Shown in pieces: positions 43,060-53,986 of a DNA stretch of 64,000 nucleotides. Under the pieces are notes generated by a model. It was not told the DNA's origin. It searched no databases and saw only the letters and a list, made by a program, of their open reading frames with translations. Made by a program: the position numbers and the translations under genes. This DNA comes from Gammaproteobacteria bacterium HGW-Gammaproteobacteria-13 (GTDB lineage: Bacteria > Pseudomonadota > Gammaproteobacteria > Pseudomonadales > Pseudomonadaceae): contig PGZH01000005.1 of the NCBI GenBank assembly GCA_002840155.1, positions 186,001 to 250,000 of the forward strand. The letters are read 5' to 3'. Each line of letters starts with the position of its first letter. Within the stretch, counting starts at the first letter, position 1.

Positions 43060-44469
43060 ATGACATTAGATGCCTTGCGCCTGGAAGTGCCAGACATCCT
43101 CGAAACTGAGGTCGCGCCGCTGGCCGACCTCAATGAGCAGCTGGCCCAAGCCCGCCTGCAGTCGCCAGAACTGGCCTTGCAGCAGGCGCTTGGCCTGCTC
43201 TTCAGGCTGAACCGCAGCGCCATGACCTTACTCGAAAGGCAGCGCGCACTGCAAAGCTTCAGCGATCAGTACCGGCATTACAGCAAGGCCTACCAGGGCG
43301 AAAATCCCCCCACAGCCTTGTTCGTGCACCTGTGCAGTGAACTGGCCATCGGCTTTAAACGCCTGCTGCTGCAAATCCTCCAGGGCCGCCAGCCATCGCG
43401 CCCGCACCTGGCCTGGTGCCTGTATATGGCCCAGCATTTTCTCGCGCAGAGCCTGCTGCGCCACTATCAGCTGTATCAGGAGCCGCCACCCAGCCTGTGG
43501 CGCGACAGCCATCTGCTGTACTGGATCGGCGAACACCAGGACTGTCTGGATGAGCCAGTCGCCGCGGCATTTACCCCACAACCGGCCAATACCATGCGCG
43601 GCATCTACCAGCAGATGCTGCTGCTCGCGCTAAGCAACCCGTTTCACCTCGCGGATGGCGAATGCGCACTGCTGTTCGGCGCGCTCTCGCCGCTGGCTGG
43701 GCTGGCACGCCTGCTGCCATGGGATGAGGACGAGGAGATCGAAGGACCGACCATCGACCTGACCGAGGCGCAACCCTGCCTGAGCTACGCCCAGACGCCA
43801 GAAGGCAGTGCTGACTATTTGCGCCGCTTCGAACTGGGCGCCCTGCTGGTGGCCCTACATGAGCCGGCGCCACTGCAAAGCAAGGCGGAACGTCAGCTGC
43901 TGGAGCGCGTGCAACAACATTGGCTGGGGCGCCAACAACGTCGCCATACCCGCGCCGACCATAGCTCGGAATGCAACCTAGTGGTTGGTCTGCCCGCTAT
44001 TCACGCGCAGTTGCTGGAACAACGGCCGCTGCGCACCAGCGCGCAGATGCTCGACGCCAGTGCAGGCGGCGCACGCTTGCTGTGTAATGCCGACCAGGCC
44101 GCACAGTTGTCGGTTGGCCAGCTTGTGCTATTGATCACCGGCAGCGACACACCAACCCTGGCCCTGGTGCGCTGGCGCCATCTGAACAGTGAAGGCCTGC
44201 ACCTGGGCCTGCGTTACCTGAAAGGCCTGCCGCGCCCGGTCTGGCTGCGTCGCGCACCCAGCGCCCAGACTCACCCTGGCGTGCTGCAAAGCACCCCGGC
44301 ACCGGGCAACGGCTGGCATCACGGCTTGTGGCTGCCTAACGGGCAATTTGTTGAAGGGGAAAATGTCTGGCTGCAACTGGCCAGCGCACACAACCAGGCG
44401 ATTCTGCCGCTGCCGACCGCCAATCTGGTCACCGCATCCGTCACTCGCTACCCGATGCAGCTGGCTTAG
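43060..44469 (+). CDS. PilZ-domain protein with long N-terminal region
   Basis: A 469-aa cytoplasmic protein. Residues about 1-290 are helical without a domain I know. Residues about 300-400 fit a PilZ c-di-GMP-binding domain: an RxxxR-type box RRHTR, then SAQMLDASAGGARLLCN with the D/NxSxxG motif, LSVGQLVLLI and ALVRWRHLNSEGLHLGLRYL. Both c-di-GMP contact motifs are intact. About 80 further residues follow. It is divergent from the TlpA gene. It would act as a c-di-GMP effector, fitting the GGDEF and HD-GYP proteins elsewhere in the window, but its target is not visible. Confidence 0.75.
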   Translation: MTLDALRLEVPDILETEVAPLADLNEQLAQARLQSPELALQQALGLLFRLNRSAMTLLERQRALQSFSDQYRHYSKAYQGENPPTALFVHLCSELAIGFKRLLLQILQGRQPSRPHLAWCLYMAQHFLAQSLLRHYQLYQEPPPSLWRDSHLLYWIGEHQDCLDEPVAAAFTPQPANTMRGIYQQMLLLALSNPFHLADGECALLFGALSPLAGLARLLPWDEDEEIEGPTIDLTEAQPCLSYAQTPEGSADYLRRFELGALLVALHEPAPLQSKAERQLLERVQQHWLGRQQRRHTRADHSSECNLVVGLPAIHAQLLEQRPLRTSAQMLDASAGGARLLCNADQAAQLSVGQLVLLITGSDTPTLALVRWRHLNSEGLHLGLRYLKGLPRPVWLRRAPSAQTHPGVLQSTPAPGNGWHHGLWLPNGQFVEGENVWLQLASAHNQAILPLPTANLVTASVTRYPMQLA

Positions 44470-44608
44470 ACACTGTTGCCGATACGCTAAAACTGCGAGA
44501 AAGGTCACGCCGAACGTCGGCCGAGCGCACAGTTTCATCGGAGGGCCCAAGCTTATAATTCATCGCACTCACGCTTGATGCGATCCGTTATTAGCCTGGA
44601 ACACACCC

Positions 44609-45001
44609 ATGACCCAAGCCCTCGATAAGTTGGTCGGCCCCGTGCCATCTGCCATCGTCAATCTCGCCCGCTTACAGGTCACCCCGTACGAAGGGCGCGT
44701 CGCCGAGTTCAACGTAGCCGCCTGGCTGCACCTGCCGGGGCTGGCCAATCTGCCGGTCTCGTTGCTGATCAGCTACCGCGATGGCACCACCCGCCGCGAA
44801 GTAATGGTCGATCACGGCAAGGTCAATCAGCACAGCAAAATCCTGCTTTCCAGCGTGGCACGCCTGCCGGTGAAGCTGAAGATCGAAGACATGCAGGTGC
44901 GTCTGCGCTCTGCCGTGCCAGCGACCAGCTTGGTGGTCGAAGAGCTGTTTGTGCAAGCGGTTGAGTTGCCACAAACCGATAGCCGCCAGGCACTCGCCTG
45001 A
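44609..45001 (+). CDS. Hypothetical protein, Pseudomonas-type
   Basis: A 130-aa cytoplasmic protein with no signal or membrane segment, mostly beta-rich (FNVAAWLHLPGLANLPVSLLISYRDGTTRREV, LKIEDMQVRLRSAVPATSLVVEELFVQAV). I do not recognise the family. 139 bp separate it from the PilZ gene. Followed by a hairpin terminator. Function unknown. Confidence 0.7.
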   Translation: MTQALDKLVGPVPSAIVNLARLQVTPYEGRVAEFNVAAWLHLPGLANLPVSLLISYRDGTTRREVMVDHGKVNQHSKILLSSVARLPVKLKIEDMQVRLRSAVPATSLVVEELFVQAVELPQTDSRQALA

Positions 45002-45019
45002 TAGCACTCAGCAACACAC

Positions 45020-45046
45020 AAACCCCGCGCACCGACGCGGGGTTTT
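45020..45046. terminator. Bidirectional terminator
   Basis: AAACCCCGCG pairs with CGCGGGGTTT across a 6-base loop, between convergent genes. Confidence 0.8.
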
Positions 45047-45050
45047 GCGT

Positions 45051-45272
45051 TTAGCGCGAGAGCATTCCCGCCGGCCCGCACTTGGCGCCGGAGTCAGGCG
45101 GCACAACGGCCTCAGATGAGCCAGAAACGGCTGGCTGCTCAGATGGATTGGAGTTGACCAACGACTGCGGCCAGCTGCTAAAGCGCAGGCCAGTGATGCG
45201 ATTGAGGCGCTCAAGGGCCTCTTGCGGGTCACGCTGGTACAGATGAATCACTTTGCCTTTAGTGGCTGTCAT
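45051..45272 (-). CDS. Small hypothetical protein
   Basis: A 73-aa protein, start at 45272 (MTATKGKVIHLYQRDPQEALERLNRITGLRF) after AAGG at 5-nt spacing. N-terminal half helical, C-terminal half Ser/Pro-rich and ending GPAGMLSR. Coding is supported by the start signal, and a short conserved-looking N-terminus. Function unknown. Confidence 0.55.
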   Translation of the reverse strand: MTATKGKVIHLYQRDPQEALERLNRITGLRFSSWPQSLVNSNPSEQPAVSGSSEAVVPPDSGAKCGPAGMLSR

Positions 45273-45439
45273 AACGCCTTCACACTCCGCCAATCCCTGC
45301 CCTGCTGGCAACCTGATCGCTATCTGCAGGACAGATAGCCAGAAGCGTGCCAGCTTCCCTTTAACCGCGTTTGGCGACCCTCATGGTCGCCAGTGCCATC
45401 ATGCGCCATCAGCACAACGCCGCAAACTGACGTTTTACG

Positions 45440-46669
45440 TCACTTTTCCGGCTCAGCTTCAGGCTGCAACCACTTCGCCAGGTCCTCACCAAATAGCGCC
45501 GCCTGCTCTTCCTGCAACTGCACCAAGCCACTGCGCAGCGCCGGATACCAAACCTCATCGAGTTCTTCGGGTAGGTTCTCCGCCCTGGGCAGCGGCCAGG
45601 GACTGTGGCTAAGCAGTTGCTGCAGCGAATAATGGCCCAGATCACGGCTCAACACCCAGGTGCCGGAGCCGGTCGGAGCAATTAGTTTCTGCTGCTCAAG
45701 AAACACCAGAATCTCTTCCCACTCATGCTCCGCCAGCGACCAGCCCTGACGCTGCACATCCAGCAAGCGCACCTTCAAGCCCGATTGCTGGCGCTCGTAG
45801 AACACCCGCAACACGCCAAGCGCCATCAACAAGCGCGGCACCGCACGTTTGCGCCATTGCTGGGAAAAACCCAGGTTGCAGACCAGTTCGGCGCCAAACA
45901 GCACGATCAACCAGGACAGATAGATCCACAGCAGAAACAGCGGCACCGTGGCAAACGCGCCGTAGATCAGCTGGTAACCGGGAAACAGGCGCACATACAG
46001 GCCAAACAGCATCTTCGCCACTTCGAACAGCACAGCTGCAAACAAGCCACCCAGCAGCGCATGGCGAACCGGCACCTGAGCATTCGGCACCGTGGCATAC
46101 AGCAGAGTGAAGGCGGCCACGCTGAATAGCAGCGGCATAAATTTCAGCAGAGCCTGGGCCCCGATTAAGGCATCCGGGCCGGAGATCAGCGACAGCGACG
46201 TGAAGTAGGTGCTGATGGCAAAGCCACCGCCCAGCAGCAGCGGCCCCAGGCTGAGAATCGCCCAGTACAGCAGAAAGCTCGATACACCCCGGCGCGGCTG
46301 ACGCACACGCCAGATGGTGTTGAAGGTTTTCTCGATAGTCACCAGCATCCAGAATGCCGTAGCAGCCAACACCGCCACACCAATCCAGGTCAGCTGGCGT
46401 GCCTGAGTGGTGAAGTCACGCAAGTATTGCTGCAGCGTCTCACCGGCAGAGGGCACGAAGTTGCGGAAAATAAAGCTCTGAATCTGCTCGCCAGTATCCT
46501 GAAACGCTGGAATGGCCGAGAGCATGGAAAAGGTCACCGTCATCATCGGCACCACCGCAAACAGGGTGGTGTAGGTCAAGGCCGCCGCATTGCTGGTGCC
46601 TTGGTCGGCGATAAAGCGTTGCAACAAAAAACGCCAGAACTCCAACAGGTTTTTAACACGCTGCAGCAT
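45440..46669 (-). CDS. yihY: YihY/BrkB-family inner-membrane protein
   Basis: A 409-aa protein once mis-named ribonuclease BN. Residues about 25-280 hold six membrane segments with the family blocks [52 protein letters not shown] and [29 protein letters not shown] cytoplasmic C-terminal extension of about 120 residues ([11 protein letters not shown]..., resembling a winged-helix) is typical of the long Pseudomonas form. Role not established. Confidence 0.9.
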   Translation of the reverse strand: MLQRVKNLLEFWRFLLQRFIADQGTSNAAALTYTTLFAVVPMMTVTFSMLSAIPAFQDTGEQIQSFIFRNFVPSAGETLQQYLRDFTTQARQLTWIGVAVLAATAFWMLVTIEKTFNTIWRVRQPRRGVSSFLLYWAILSLGPLLLGGGFAISTYFTSLSLISGPDALIGAQALLKFMPLLFSVAAFTLLYATVPNAQVPVRHALLGGLFAAVLFEVAKMLFGLYVRLFPGYQLIYGAFATVPLFLLWIYLSWLIVLFGAELVCNLGFSQQWRKRAVPRLLMALGVLRVFYERQQSGLKVRLLDVQRQGWSLAEHEWEEILVFLEQQKLIAPTGSGTWVLSRDLGHYSLQQLLSHSPWPLPRAENLPEELDEVWYPALRSGLVQLQEEQAALFGEDLAKWLQPEAEPEK

Positions 46670-46776
46670 GCCCTCTCCTTAGCCATTTGCATTCCGGCAA
46701 CCTGTGCTGCAGGCGCAGGCGGGAATGCCGTTAGCGGTTAGAATAGCCGCCATCGAAGGTAACCGGCGACCCGAAC

Positions 46777-48135
<1,359 letters not shown>

Positions 48136-48140
48136 GGGAC

Positions 48141-48174
48141 AACGCTGAGCCTGGCTGCACATAGGCTCAGCGTT
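48141..48174. terminator. Terminator between DUF2069 and hda
   Basis: A perfect 11-bp stem (AACGCTGAGCC with GGCTCAGCGTT) between convergent genes. Confidence 0.8.
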
Positions 48175-48188
48175 TTATAGCGAGCGCT

Positions 48189-48893
48189 TTACCAGCCGAG
48201 GGTTTCTTTCAAGAAGGGAATAGTCAGCTTGCGCTGGGCCTGCAACGACGCCTGATCCAGGCGTTCAAGCAAATCGAACAAGGCGCTCATGCTGCGCTCG
48301 CCGCGGGTCAGGATAAAACGCCCGACTTCATCACTCAGGTGCAGCCCGCGACGCGACGCGCGCAGTTGCAAGGCGCGCAGCTTGTCCTCGTCGGACAATG
48401 ACTGCAGCTGAAACACCAGCGCCAGGGTCAGGCGTGATTGCAGGTCAGCCAGTTGCACCGGCAACTCACGCGGCGAGCTGCTGGCGGCCAGCAACAAGCG
48501 CCGGCCGCTGTCACGCAGTCGGTTGAACAGGTGGAACAACGCCTCTTCCCAGTCGCTACGCCCTGCTACGGCATCCAGATCATCCAGGCAAACCAGCTCG
48601 CACTGCTCCAGGTTATCCAGCAGTGCCGGGCCGTATTCGACCACTTCGGCCAACGGCAGATACACAGCCGGCTCACCGCGCTGCTCAAAGCGCAGACACG
48701 CCGCCTGCAGCAAATGACTGCGCCCAACGCCTTCGCCACCCCACAGGTAGATCAGGCTTTCCGTCCAGCCGGCATCGGCTTCGCACAGACGCTCGACATA
48801 GCCCAACGCCGCAGCGTTGGCTCCGGGGTAGTAATTGGCGAAAGTGGCGTCATCACGCAGACGCACACCTAAAGGCAGTTGTATGGGTGTCAT
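48189..48893 (-). CDS. hda: DnaA regulatory inactivator Hda
   Basis: A 234-aa AAA+ protein that, with the DNA-loaded beta clamp, makes DnaA hydrolyse ATP and so limits re-initiation. A short N-terminus IQLPLGVRL contains the clamp-binding type QLPLG motif. YLWGGEGVGRSHLLQA is the Walker A loop, and LVCLDDLDAV is Walker B. The C-terminal part (LLLAASSSPRELPVQLADLQSRL and SDEVGRFILTRGERSMSALFDLLERLD) matches DnaA domain III. It lacks the DNA-binding domain of DnaA, as expected. Overlaps the AI-2E permease gene by four bases. Confidence 0.95.
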   Translation of the reverse strand: MTPIQLPLGVRLRDDATFANYYPGANAAALGYVERLCEADAGWTESLIYLWGGEGVGRSHLLQAACLRFEQRGEPAVYLPLAEVVEYGPALLDNLEQCELVCLDDLDAVAGRSDWEEALFHLFNRLRDSGRRLLLAASSSPRELPVQLADLQSRLTLALVFQLQSLSDEDKLRALQLRASRRGLHLSDEVGRFILTRGERSMSALFDLLERLDQASLQAQRKLTIPFLKETLGW

Positions 48894-49981
48894 GCTGGGT
48901 TGGGCGGCTCGTCGGAACCGCGGGCTGGCTCACCGTAAAGATCGGAAAGTTTATAGAAATCATGCAGATGACGCACTAACACCATGATCACCGCTGCCAC
49001 CGGCAGGGCCAGGAGGATGCCGGTGAAGCCGAACAGTTGGCCGCCGGCCATGATCGCGAAGATTACCGCGACCGGGTGCAGGCCGATGCGGTCGCCCACC
49101 AGCATCGGCGTCAGCAGCATGCCTTCAAGCATTTGCCCGACGATAAAGACTGCTGCAATACCCATCAGCGGGTAGAAGTCCAGGCCGAACTGGAACAGGC
49201 CGGCCGTCAGTGCCGCGCCGATGCCCACTACCACGCCGAGGTATGGCACGATGCTGGCCAAGCCGGCCAGTACACCGATCAACAGGCCAAGCTCCAGGCC
49301 AATCACCATCAGCCCGGTGGCATACATCACACCCAGCGCCAACATCACCAGCAACTGACCGCGCAGGAAGGCGCCGAGCACTTCGTGGCATTCGCCGAAC
49401 AGCTGTACAACCAGGCCTTCACGGCCGCGCGGCAGCAAGCTGCGCAGTTTGGCGACCATCAGGTCCCAATCACGCATCAGGTAGAAGCTCACCACCGGAA
49501 TCAGCACCAGATTGGCCAGCCAGGCCAGCAGCGCCAGGCCTGAAGAGGTGGCGGTGGACAGCAGCATGCCGACGATATCGGTGGTTTTACCCAATTGCCC
49601 GGACAGCGCGGTTTTCAGCTGATCAAAGCGCCAAAATCCTTCGCTCAGACCGAGCTTGAGCTGAACCCATGGCAGAGCCTGGTTCTGGGCCCAGTCGAGC
49701 ATTTCCGGGATCAACTCGTACAAGCGCACCAGTTGCTTGCCCAGCATCGGCACCAAGACCAGCAGCAGGATGGCCATGATCAGGGTGATCAGCGCAAACA
49801 CCACCACCACGCCCCAGGTCCGCGACAGCTTCCAGCGTTCCAGGCGGTCAACCAGCGGATCGCCCATATAGGCCAGCAGCACGCCGATCAGAAATGGCGA
49901 GAGAATCGGCGCCAGCAGGTACAACAGGCCGCACAGCAGCAGCGCCCCGATTATCCATATCCAACGATGCGAATCGATCAT
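48890..49981 (-). CDS. AI-2E/PerM-family permease
   Basis: A 363-aa inner-membrane protein, start at 49981 with GGAG 8 nt before. About seven transmembrane helices. Family marks: LAPILSPFLIGVLLAYMGDPLVDRLER, IPVVSFYLMRDWDLMVAKLRSLLP, ASIVPYLGVVVGIGAALTAG and VGDRIGLHPVAVIFAIMAGGQLFGFTGILLALP. Substrate unknown. A paralogue is at 15261-16325; the two share family architecture but little visible direct identity. Upstream partner of hda, with stop and start overlapping. Confidence 0.9.
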   Translation of the reverse strand: MIDSHRWIWIIGALLLCGLLYLLAPILSPFLIGVLLAYMGDPLVDRLERWKLSRTWGVVVVFALITLIMAILLLVLVPMLGKQLVRLYELIPEMLDWAQNQALPWVQLKLGLSEGFWRFDQLKTALSGQLGKTTDIVGMLLSTATSSGLALLAWLANLVLIPVVSFYLMRDWDLMVAKLRSLLPRGREGLVVQLFGECHEVLGAFLRGQLLVMLALGVMYATGLMVIGLELGLLIGVLAGLASIVPYLGVVVGIGAALTAGLFQFGLDFYPLMGIAAVFIVGQMLEGMLLTPMLVGDRIGLHPVAVIFAIMAGGQLFGFTGILLALPVAAVIMVLVRHLHDFYKLSDLYGEPARGSDEPPNPA

Positions 49982-50048
49982 GCCCTGCGCTCCATATGCC
50001 AACGTTTTATCCAGAAAACCCTCAATCCCGCGAGGCCCGCTCTATAAG

Positions 50049-50076
50049 AAAACCGCAGCTCGATAGCTGCGGTTTT
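50049..50076 (-). terminator. Terminator of the DUF2066 gene
   Basis: An 11-bp stem (AAACCGCAGCT with AGCTGCGGTTT) with a CGAT loop and a minus-strand T-run. Confidence 0.75.
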
Positions 50077-50106
50077 CAAGTCAGGGCACGGGGCAATCGC
50101 CGCAGT

Positions 50107-51147
50107 CTACCAGCGAAACCTCAGTACATTGTCACGCGGCGCAGCAGGCTCAGCGCCAGGGGCTGGCGGCGTAACGGGCTGACTGGCGTCTAGCACTGGA
50201 GCCTCTGCCGGCACTTCCTGCAAGCGCGCCAGGCCCAGTTGCGCACGCAACTGCTCGGCATTGGCATTCACGGCAAAGGTCAGCGTGTCGCCCTGAACCT
50301 TGCGCAGCTGCGCGGCGAACGGCTCAAGAATGCGCTGCAATTCGGCGTAACGCGCCAGGTCGACGCCCTGCACTTCCACCGTCAAGCCAGTGGCGGCGCC
50401 GGCAGCGACGATAAAGCGTGGAGCCAGACGTTGATGGACGGCCAACAGGATGGCATCGGCCAGCGCAGCTTGATCGGCGCCCTGCACAGTGCCTTGCTCA
50501 CGCTCATCACCCAGCCACAGGCGCCACTCGGCCTGCCACTGGCCGTTTGCTTCGCGCGCCATAACTGCCAGCAGGGCATCGGCGGCGTAGCGCTCGGAGG
50601 CTTCACGCAAGGCGGCCGGATCATTCGCGGTAAGATTTCCCGGCACCGCCACCAGTTGTTCGGCCAGATCGGCCAACGGCAGACGCAGCGGTAGACCACG
50701 GTGCTGCGCGGCCTGATTGAGCGGCGCGGCAGCGGCTTGACCGTCACCGAGCAGACGGCCGCCCTCACTGGCATCACTCAACCACCAGAGCAAGATGCTT
50801 GGGCGATTAGCGCCCCACAGCGCCAGGCCCGCCTGACGCAGGTTGCGATCGGTGCTCAGTGGATCAAAGTCGACCAGCAGCTTGTCACCTTCATAGCCGT
50901 ATTGGCTGACGATCTGTTGCGGGTCCTTACGCAGCGCCGCCAGTGCTGGGCTTTGCGCCGCATCGGCCTTGCCGGTCAGACGCAACACCAGGGTATCCAG
51001 CGCGCGGCTCAGGGCGGCAGCGCGTTCTTCCGGTTGCTGGCTGCTGACCGCTTCGCGGACTTGGTAGAGATCACTCACCGGCGCGGCAAATGCCGGCAGG
51101 CCAGACAGTGACAAACAGGCAAGAAGCAGGCGAGCGGTCAAACGCAT
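50107..51147 (-). CDS. DUF2066 secreted protein
   Basis: A 346-aa protein with a cleavable signal peptide (1-22, ending FAA-PV). The mature part begins DLYQVREAVSSQQPEERAAALSRALDTLVLRLTGKADA, the usual opening of DUF2066, and continues with LLVDFDPLSTDRNLRQAGLALWGANRP. The C-terminal 50 residues include a Pro/Ala-rich tail ending RDNVLRFRW. Predicted periplasmic; function unknown. It is divergent from purM, matching the P. aeruginosa order (PA0946, PA0945). Confidence 0.88.
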   Translation of the reverse strand: MRLTARLLLACLSLSGLPAFAAPVSDLYQVREAVSSQQPEERAAALSRALDTLVLRLTGKADAAQSPALAALRKDPQQIVSQYGYEGDKLLVDFDPLSTDRNLRQAGLALWGANRPSILLWWLSDASEGGRLLGDGQAAAAPLNQAAQHRGLPLRLPLADLAEQLVAVPGNLTANDPAALREASERYAADALLAVMAREANGQWQAEWRLWLGDEREQGTVQGADQAALADAILLAVHQRLAPRFIVAAGAATGLTVEVQGVDLARYAELQRILEPFAAQLRKVQGDTLTFAVNANAEQLRAQLGLARLQEVPAEAPVLDASQPVTPPAPGAEPAAPRDNVLRFRW

Positions 51148-51464
51148 GGATGGATTCTCGACGGACGGAAAGCGGCGCGTAGGCCAGGTTTAACAACAGT
51201 TACAGCCAATCCACGCCAAATAGTGCCGGCAGCGGTAGCTCAGGAGTGCGAGTTTAGGTGCTGTTAAGGCGCATTCCAAAGCCCTTTAAGCCACAGACGG
51301 CCAACAACAGGCAGATTTCGAGCTTAAACAGCCGCCCCAGCACCCGCAACCATCGCGCCGCCTGGGTGGCCGCTGCCGGGTAAGCCTGATAAAATCGCGC
51401 GCCTTCGCAGACCGCCGCCACAAGCGACGGTGCCAATCCGAATTTCCCCTAAAGGCCTGGATCT
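51148..51464. other. Divergent promoter region DUF2066/purM
   Basis: 317 bp without a gene I can support. A TAAAAT-like -10 near 51390 with GC-rich sequence after it probably serves purM. A 60-codon minus-strand frame (51254-51436) shows no gene-like features. Confidence 0.45.
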
Positions 51465-52523
51465 ATGAGCAAGCAACCCTCCATCAGCTACAAGGACGCA
51501 GGTGTAGATATCGACGCGGGCGAAGCCCTGGTCGAACGCATCAAAGGCGTGGCCAAGCGCACCGCGCGTCCGGAAGTCATGGGTGGGCTGGGCGGCTTCG
51601 GCGCGCTGTGCGAGATCCCGGCTGGCTACAAACAACCGGTGCTGGTCTCCGGCACCGACGGTGTAGGCACCAAGCTGCGCCTGGCGCTGAACCTGAACAT
51701 GCACGACAGCATCGGCCAGGACCTGGTTGCCATGTGCGTCAACGACCTGGTGGTGTGTGGCGCCGAGCCGCTGTTCTTCCTCGACTATTACGCCACCGGC
51801 AAGCTCAACGTTGACGTCGCCGCCACTGTGGTGACCGGCATCGGCGCTGGCTGCGAGCTGGCTGGCTGCTCCCTGGTTGGCGGTGAAACCGCTGAAATGC
51901 CCGGCATGTACGAAGGCGAAGACTACGACCTGGCCGGCTTCTGCGTCGGTGTGGTGGAAAAAGCCGAAATCATCGACGGCTCGAAAGTCGCTACCGGCGA
52001 CGCGTTGATCGCCCTGCCATCGTCCGGCCCGCACTCCAACGGCTACTCGCTGATCCGCAAGATCATCGAAGTGTCCGGCACCGAAATCGAAACCACCCAG
52101 GTCGACGGCAAGCCGCTGACCGACCTGCTGATGGCACCGACCCGCATCTACGTCAAACCACTGCTCAAGCTGATCAAGGACACTGGCGCAGTCAAAGCCA
52201 TGGCCCACATCACCGGTGGCGGCCTGCTCGACAACATTCCGCGCGTGCTGCCCAAAGGCGCCCAAGCCGTGGTCGATGTGGCCAGCTGGACGCGCCCAGC
52301 AGTCTTCGACTGGCTGCAGGAAAAAGGCAATGTGGATGAGCACGAGATGCACCGCGTACTCAACTGCGGCGTCGGCATGGTCATCTGCGTAGCGCAGGAT
52401 CAGGTCGAAATCACCCTGCAAACCCTGACCGCCGCTGGCGAGCAGCCATGGGTGATCGGCCAGATCGGTGAAGCTGCCGAAGGTGCCGCCCAGGTCGTGC
52501 TGAACAACCTGAAACAGCACTAA
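51465..52523 (+). CDS. purM: AIR synthetase (phosphoribosylformylglycinamidine cyclo-ligase)
   Basis: A 352-aa enzyme that closes the imidazole ring in purine synthesis (FGAM + ATP to AIR). Conserved blocks: [109 protein letters not shown] and [16 protein letters not shown]. Typical length. Its TAA overlaps the purN ATG (TAATG), an operon for the third and fifth steps of the pathway. Confidence 0.98.
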   Translation: MSKQPSISYKDAGVDIDAGEALVERIKGVAKRTARPEVMGGLGGFGALCEIPAGYKQPVLVSGTDGVGTKLRLALNLNMHDSIGQDLVAMCVNDLVVCGAEPLFFLDYYATGKLNVDVAATVVTGIGAGCELAGCSLVGGETAEMPGMYEGEDYDLAGFCVGVVEKAEIIDGSKVATGDALIALPSSGPHSNGYSLIRKIIEVSGTEIETTQVDGKPLTDLLMAPTRIYVKPLLKLIKDTGAVKAMAHITGGGLLDNIPRVLPKGAQAVVDVASWTRPAVFDWLQEKGNVDEHEMHRVLNCGVGMVICVAQDQVEITLQTLTAAGEQPWVIGQIGEAAEGAAQVVLNNLKQH

Positions 52524-53185
52524 TGTCGGCACCGATGCCAACAGACTGCAATGTGGTGGTGCTGATCTCCGGCTCCGGCAGCAACCTGCAGGCGCTGATC
52601 GACAGCATCGCCCATGACGGCAATCCGGCACGCATCAGCGCGGTGATTTCCAACCGCGCCGATGCCTACGGTCTGGAGCGCGCCAAACAAGCTGGCATCG
52701 CCACCGCCGTGCTCGACCACAAGCAGTTCGACGGCCGCGAGGCCTTCGATGCCGCGCTGGTCGAGGCCATCGATGCGTTTGATCCGCAGCTTGTCGTGCT
52801 GGCCGGCTTTATGCGCATCCTCACGCCCGGTTTCGTTCGTCACTACGCCGGCCGCCTGCTGAATATCCACCCCTCGCTGCTGCCGAAATACAAAGGCCTG
52901 CACACCCACCAGCGGGCGCTGGACGCCGGTGACAGCGAGCATGGCTGCAGCGTGCACTTCGTCAGCGAGGAACTCGATGGCGGACCACTGGTCGTACAGG
53001 CAGTGGTACCGGTACAGTCGGATGACTCGCCGAGCAGCCTGGCGCAGCGCGTGCATGAGCAGGAACACGTGATTTACCCGCTGGCCGTACGCTGGTTTGC
53101 CGCAGGCCGTTTGCAGCTAACAGCGCACGGGGCCATGTTGGACGAGCAACTGTTACCGAGTACCGGACACCTTATTCGAACTTAG
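52523..53185 (+). CDS. purN: GAR transformylase
   Basis: A 220-aa phosphoribosylglycinamide formyltransferase using 10-formyl-tetrahydrofolate. The phosphate loop is LISGSGSNLQALID. The catalytic centre NIHPSLLPKYKGLHTHQRALDAGDSEHGCSVHFVSEELDGGPLV contains the conserved Asn, His and Asp. Translationally coupled to purM and 8 bp before the DUF3108 gene. Confidence 0.97.
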   Translation: MSAPMPTDCNVVVLISGSGSNLQALIDSIAHDGNPARISAVISNRADAYGLERAKQAGIATAVLDHKQFDGREAFDAALVEAIDAFDPQLVVLAGFMRILTPGFVRHYAGRLLNIHPSLLPKYKGLHTHQRALDAGDSEHGCSVHFVSEELDGGPLVVQAVVPVQSDDSPSSLAQRVHEQEHVIYPLAVRWFAAGRLQLTAHGAMLDEQLLPSTGHLIRT

Positions 53186-53193
53186 GAGACACC

Positions 53194-53910
53194 ATGGGTC
53201 GCGCCTTACTGTTCGCACTAACGCTTCTGAGCTTGCCGGCATTGGCCGTCGAGCTGAAACCCTTCTCTGCCAGCTACACCGCCGACTGGAAGCAACTACC
53301 GGTCAGCGGCAGCGCCGAACGCAGCCTGCAAGCTCTGGATAACGGCCTGTGGCAGCTGAATTTCGAAGCTTCCATGCTGGTCGCCAGCCTGACCGAACAA
53401 AGCACCCTGCGCGTGGATAAAGAAGTCTTCCTGCCGCAGACCTACCTGTACGAGCGCAACGGCCTGGGCAAAGGCAAGAAGATCGAGCATGACTTCGACT
53501 GGAGCGCCAAGCAGGTAATCGGCAGTGACCGCGACACTCCAGTGCGCCTGCCGCTGAACCGCGGCCTGCTGGACAAATCGACCTACCAGCTGGCCCTGCA
53601 GTACGACGTAGCCGCCGGCACCAAAAGCATGAGCTACCAGGTGGTCGATGGCGATGAAGTGGAAACCTACGACTTCCGCGTACTCGGCGAGGAAGTGGTG
53701 CGCACCAAGGCCGGCCTGATCGATGCGATCAAGGTCGAGCGCGTGCGCGACCCGACGCAAAGCAGCCGCAAAACCATCCTCTGGTTCGCCAAGGATTGGG
53801 AGTTCCTGCTGGTACGCCTGCATCAGGTCGAAAAAGACGGCAAGGAATACCAGATCATGCTCAAGGACGGCACAGTCGACGGCAAAGCTGTTCTAGGCCG
53901 CAAAGACTGA
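53194..53910 (+). CDS. DUF3108 secreted protein
   Basis: A 238-aa protein with a signal peptide (1-19, ending LAVEL). The remainder matches DUF3108: PFSASYTADWKQLPVSGSAERSLQAL, TYLYERNGLGKGKKIEHDFDW, GLLDKSTYQLALQYDVAAG and KTILWFAKDWEFLLVRLHQVEKDGKEY. Predicted periplasmic beta-rich protein; function unknown. Third gene of purM-purN-DUF3108, ended by a terminator. Confidence 0.88.
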   Translation: MGRALLFALTLLSLPALAVELKPFSASYTADWKQLPVSGSAERSLQALDNGLWQLNFEASMLVASLTEQSTLRVDKEVFLPQTYLYERNGLGKGKKIEHDFDWSAKQVIGSDRDTPVRLPLNRGLLDKSTYQLALQYDVAAGTKSMSYQVVDGDEVETYDFRVLGEEVVRTKAGLIDAIKVERVRDPTQSSRKTILWFAKDWEFLLVRLHQVEKDGKEYQIMLKDGTVDGKAVLGRKD

Positions 53911-53923
53911 GTTAAATCGATGT

Positions 53924-53953
53924 AAAAAGCCGAGCTAAATGCTCGGCTTTTTT
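53924..53953. terminator. Bidirectional terminator
   Basis: AAAAAGCCGAGC pairs with GCTCGGCTTTTT across TAAAT, between the convergent DUF3108 and DUF2058 genes. Confidence 0.88.
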
Positions 53954-53986
53954 ATGGGCGGATTTCTGCAGGTTCGGCCTGGGCCA

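Noticed and set aside
51254..51436. 60-codon minus-strand frame in the DUF2066/purM gap
   Set aside because: Overlaps the presumed purM promoter and has no start signal. Its hydrophobic part is short, so chance is likelier.
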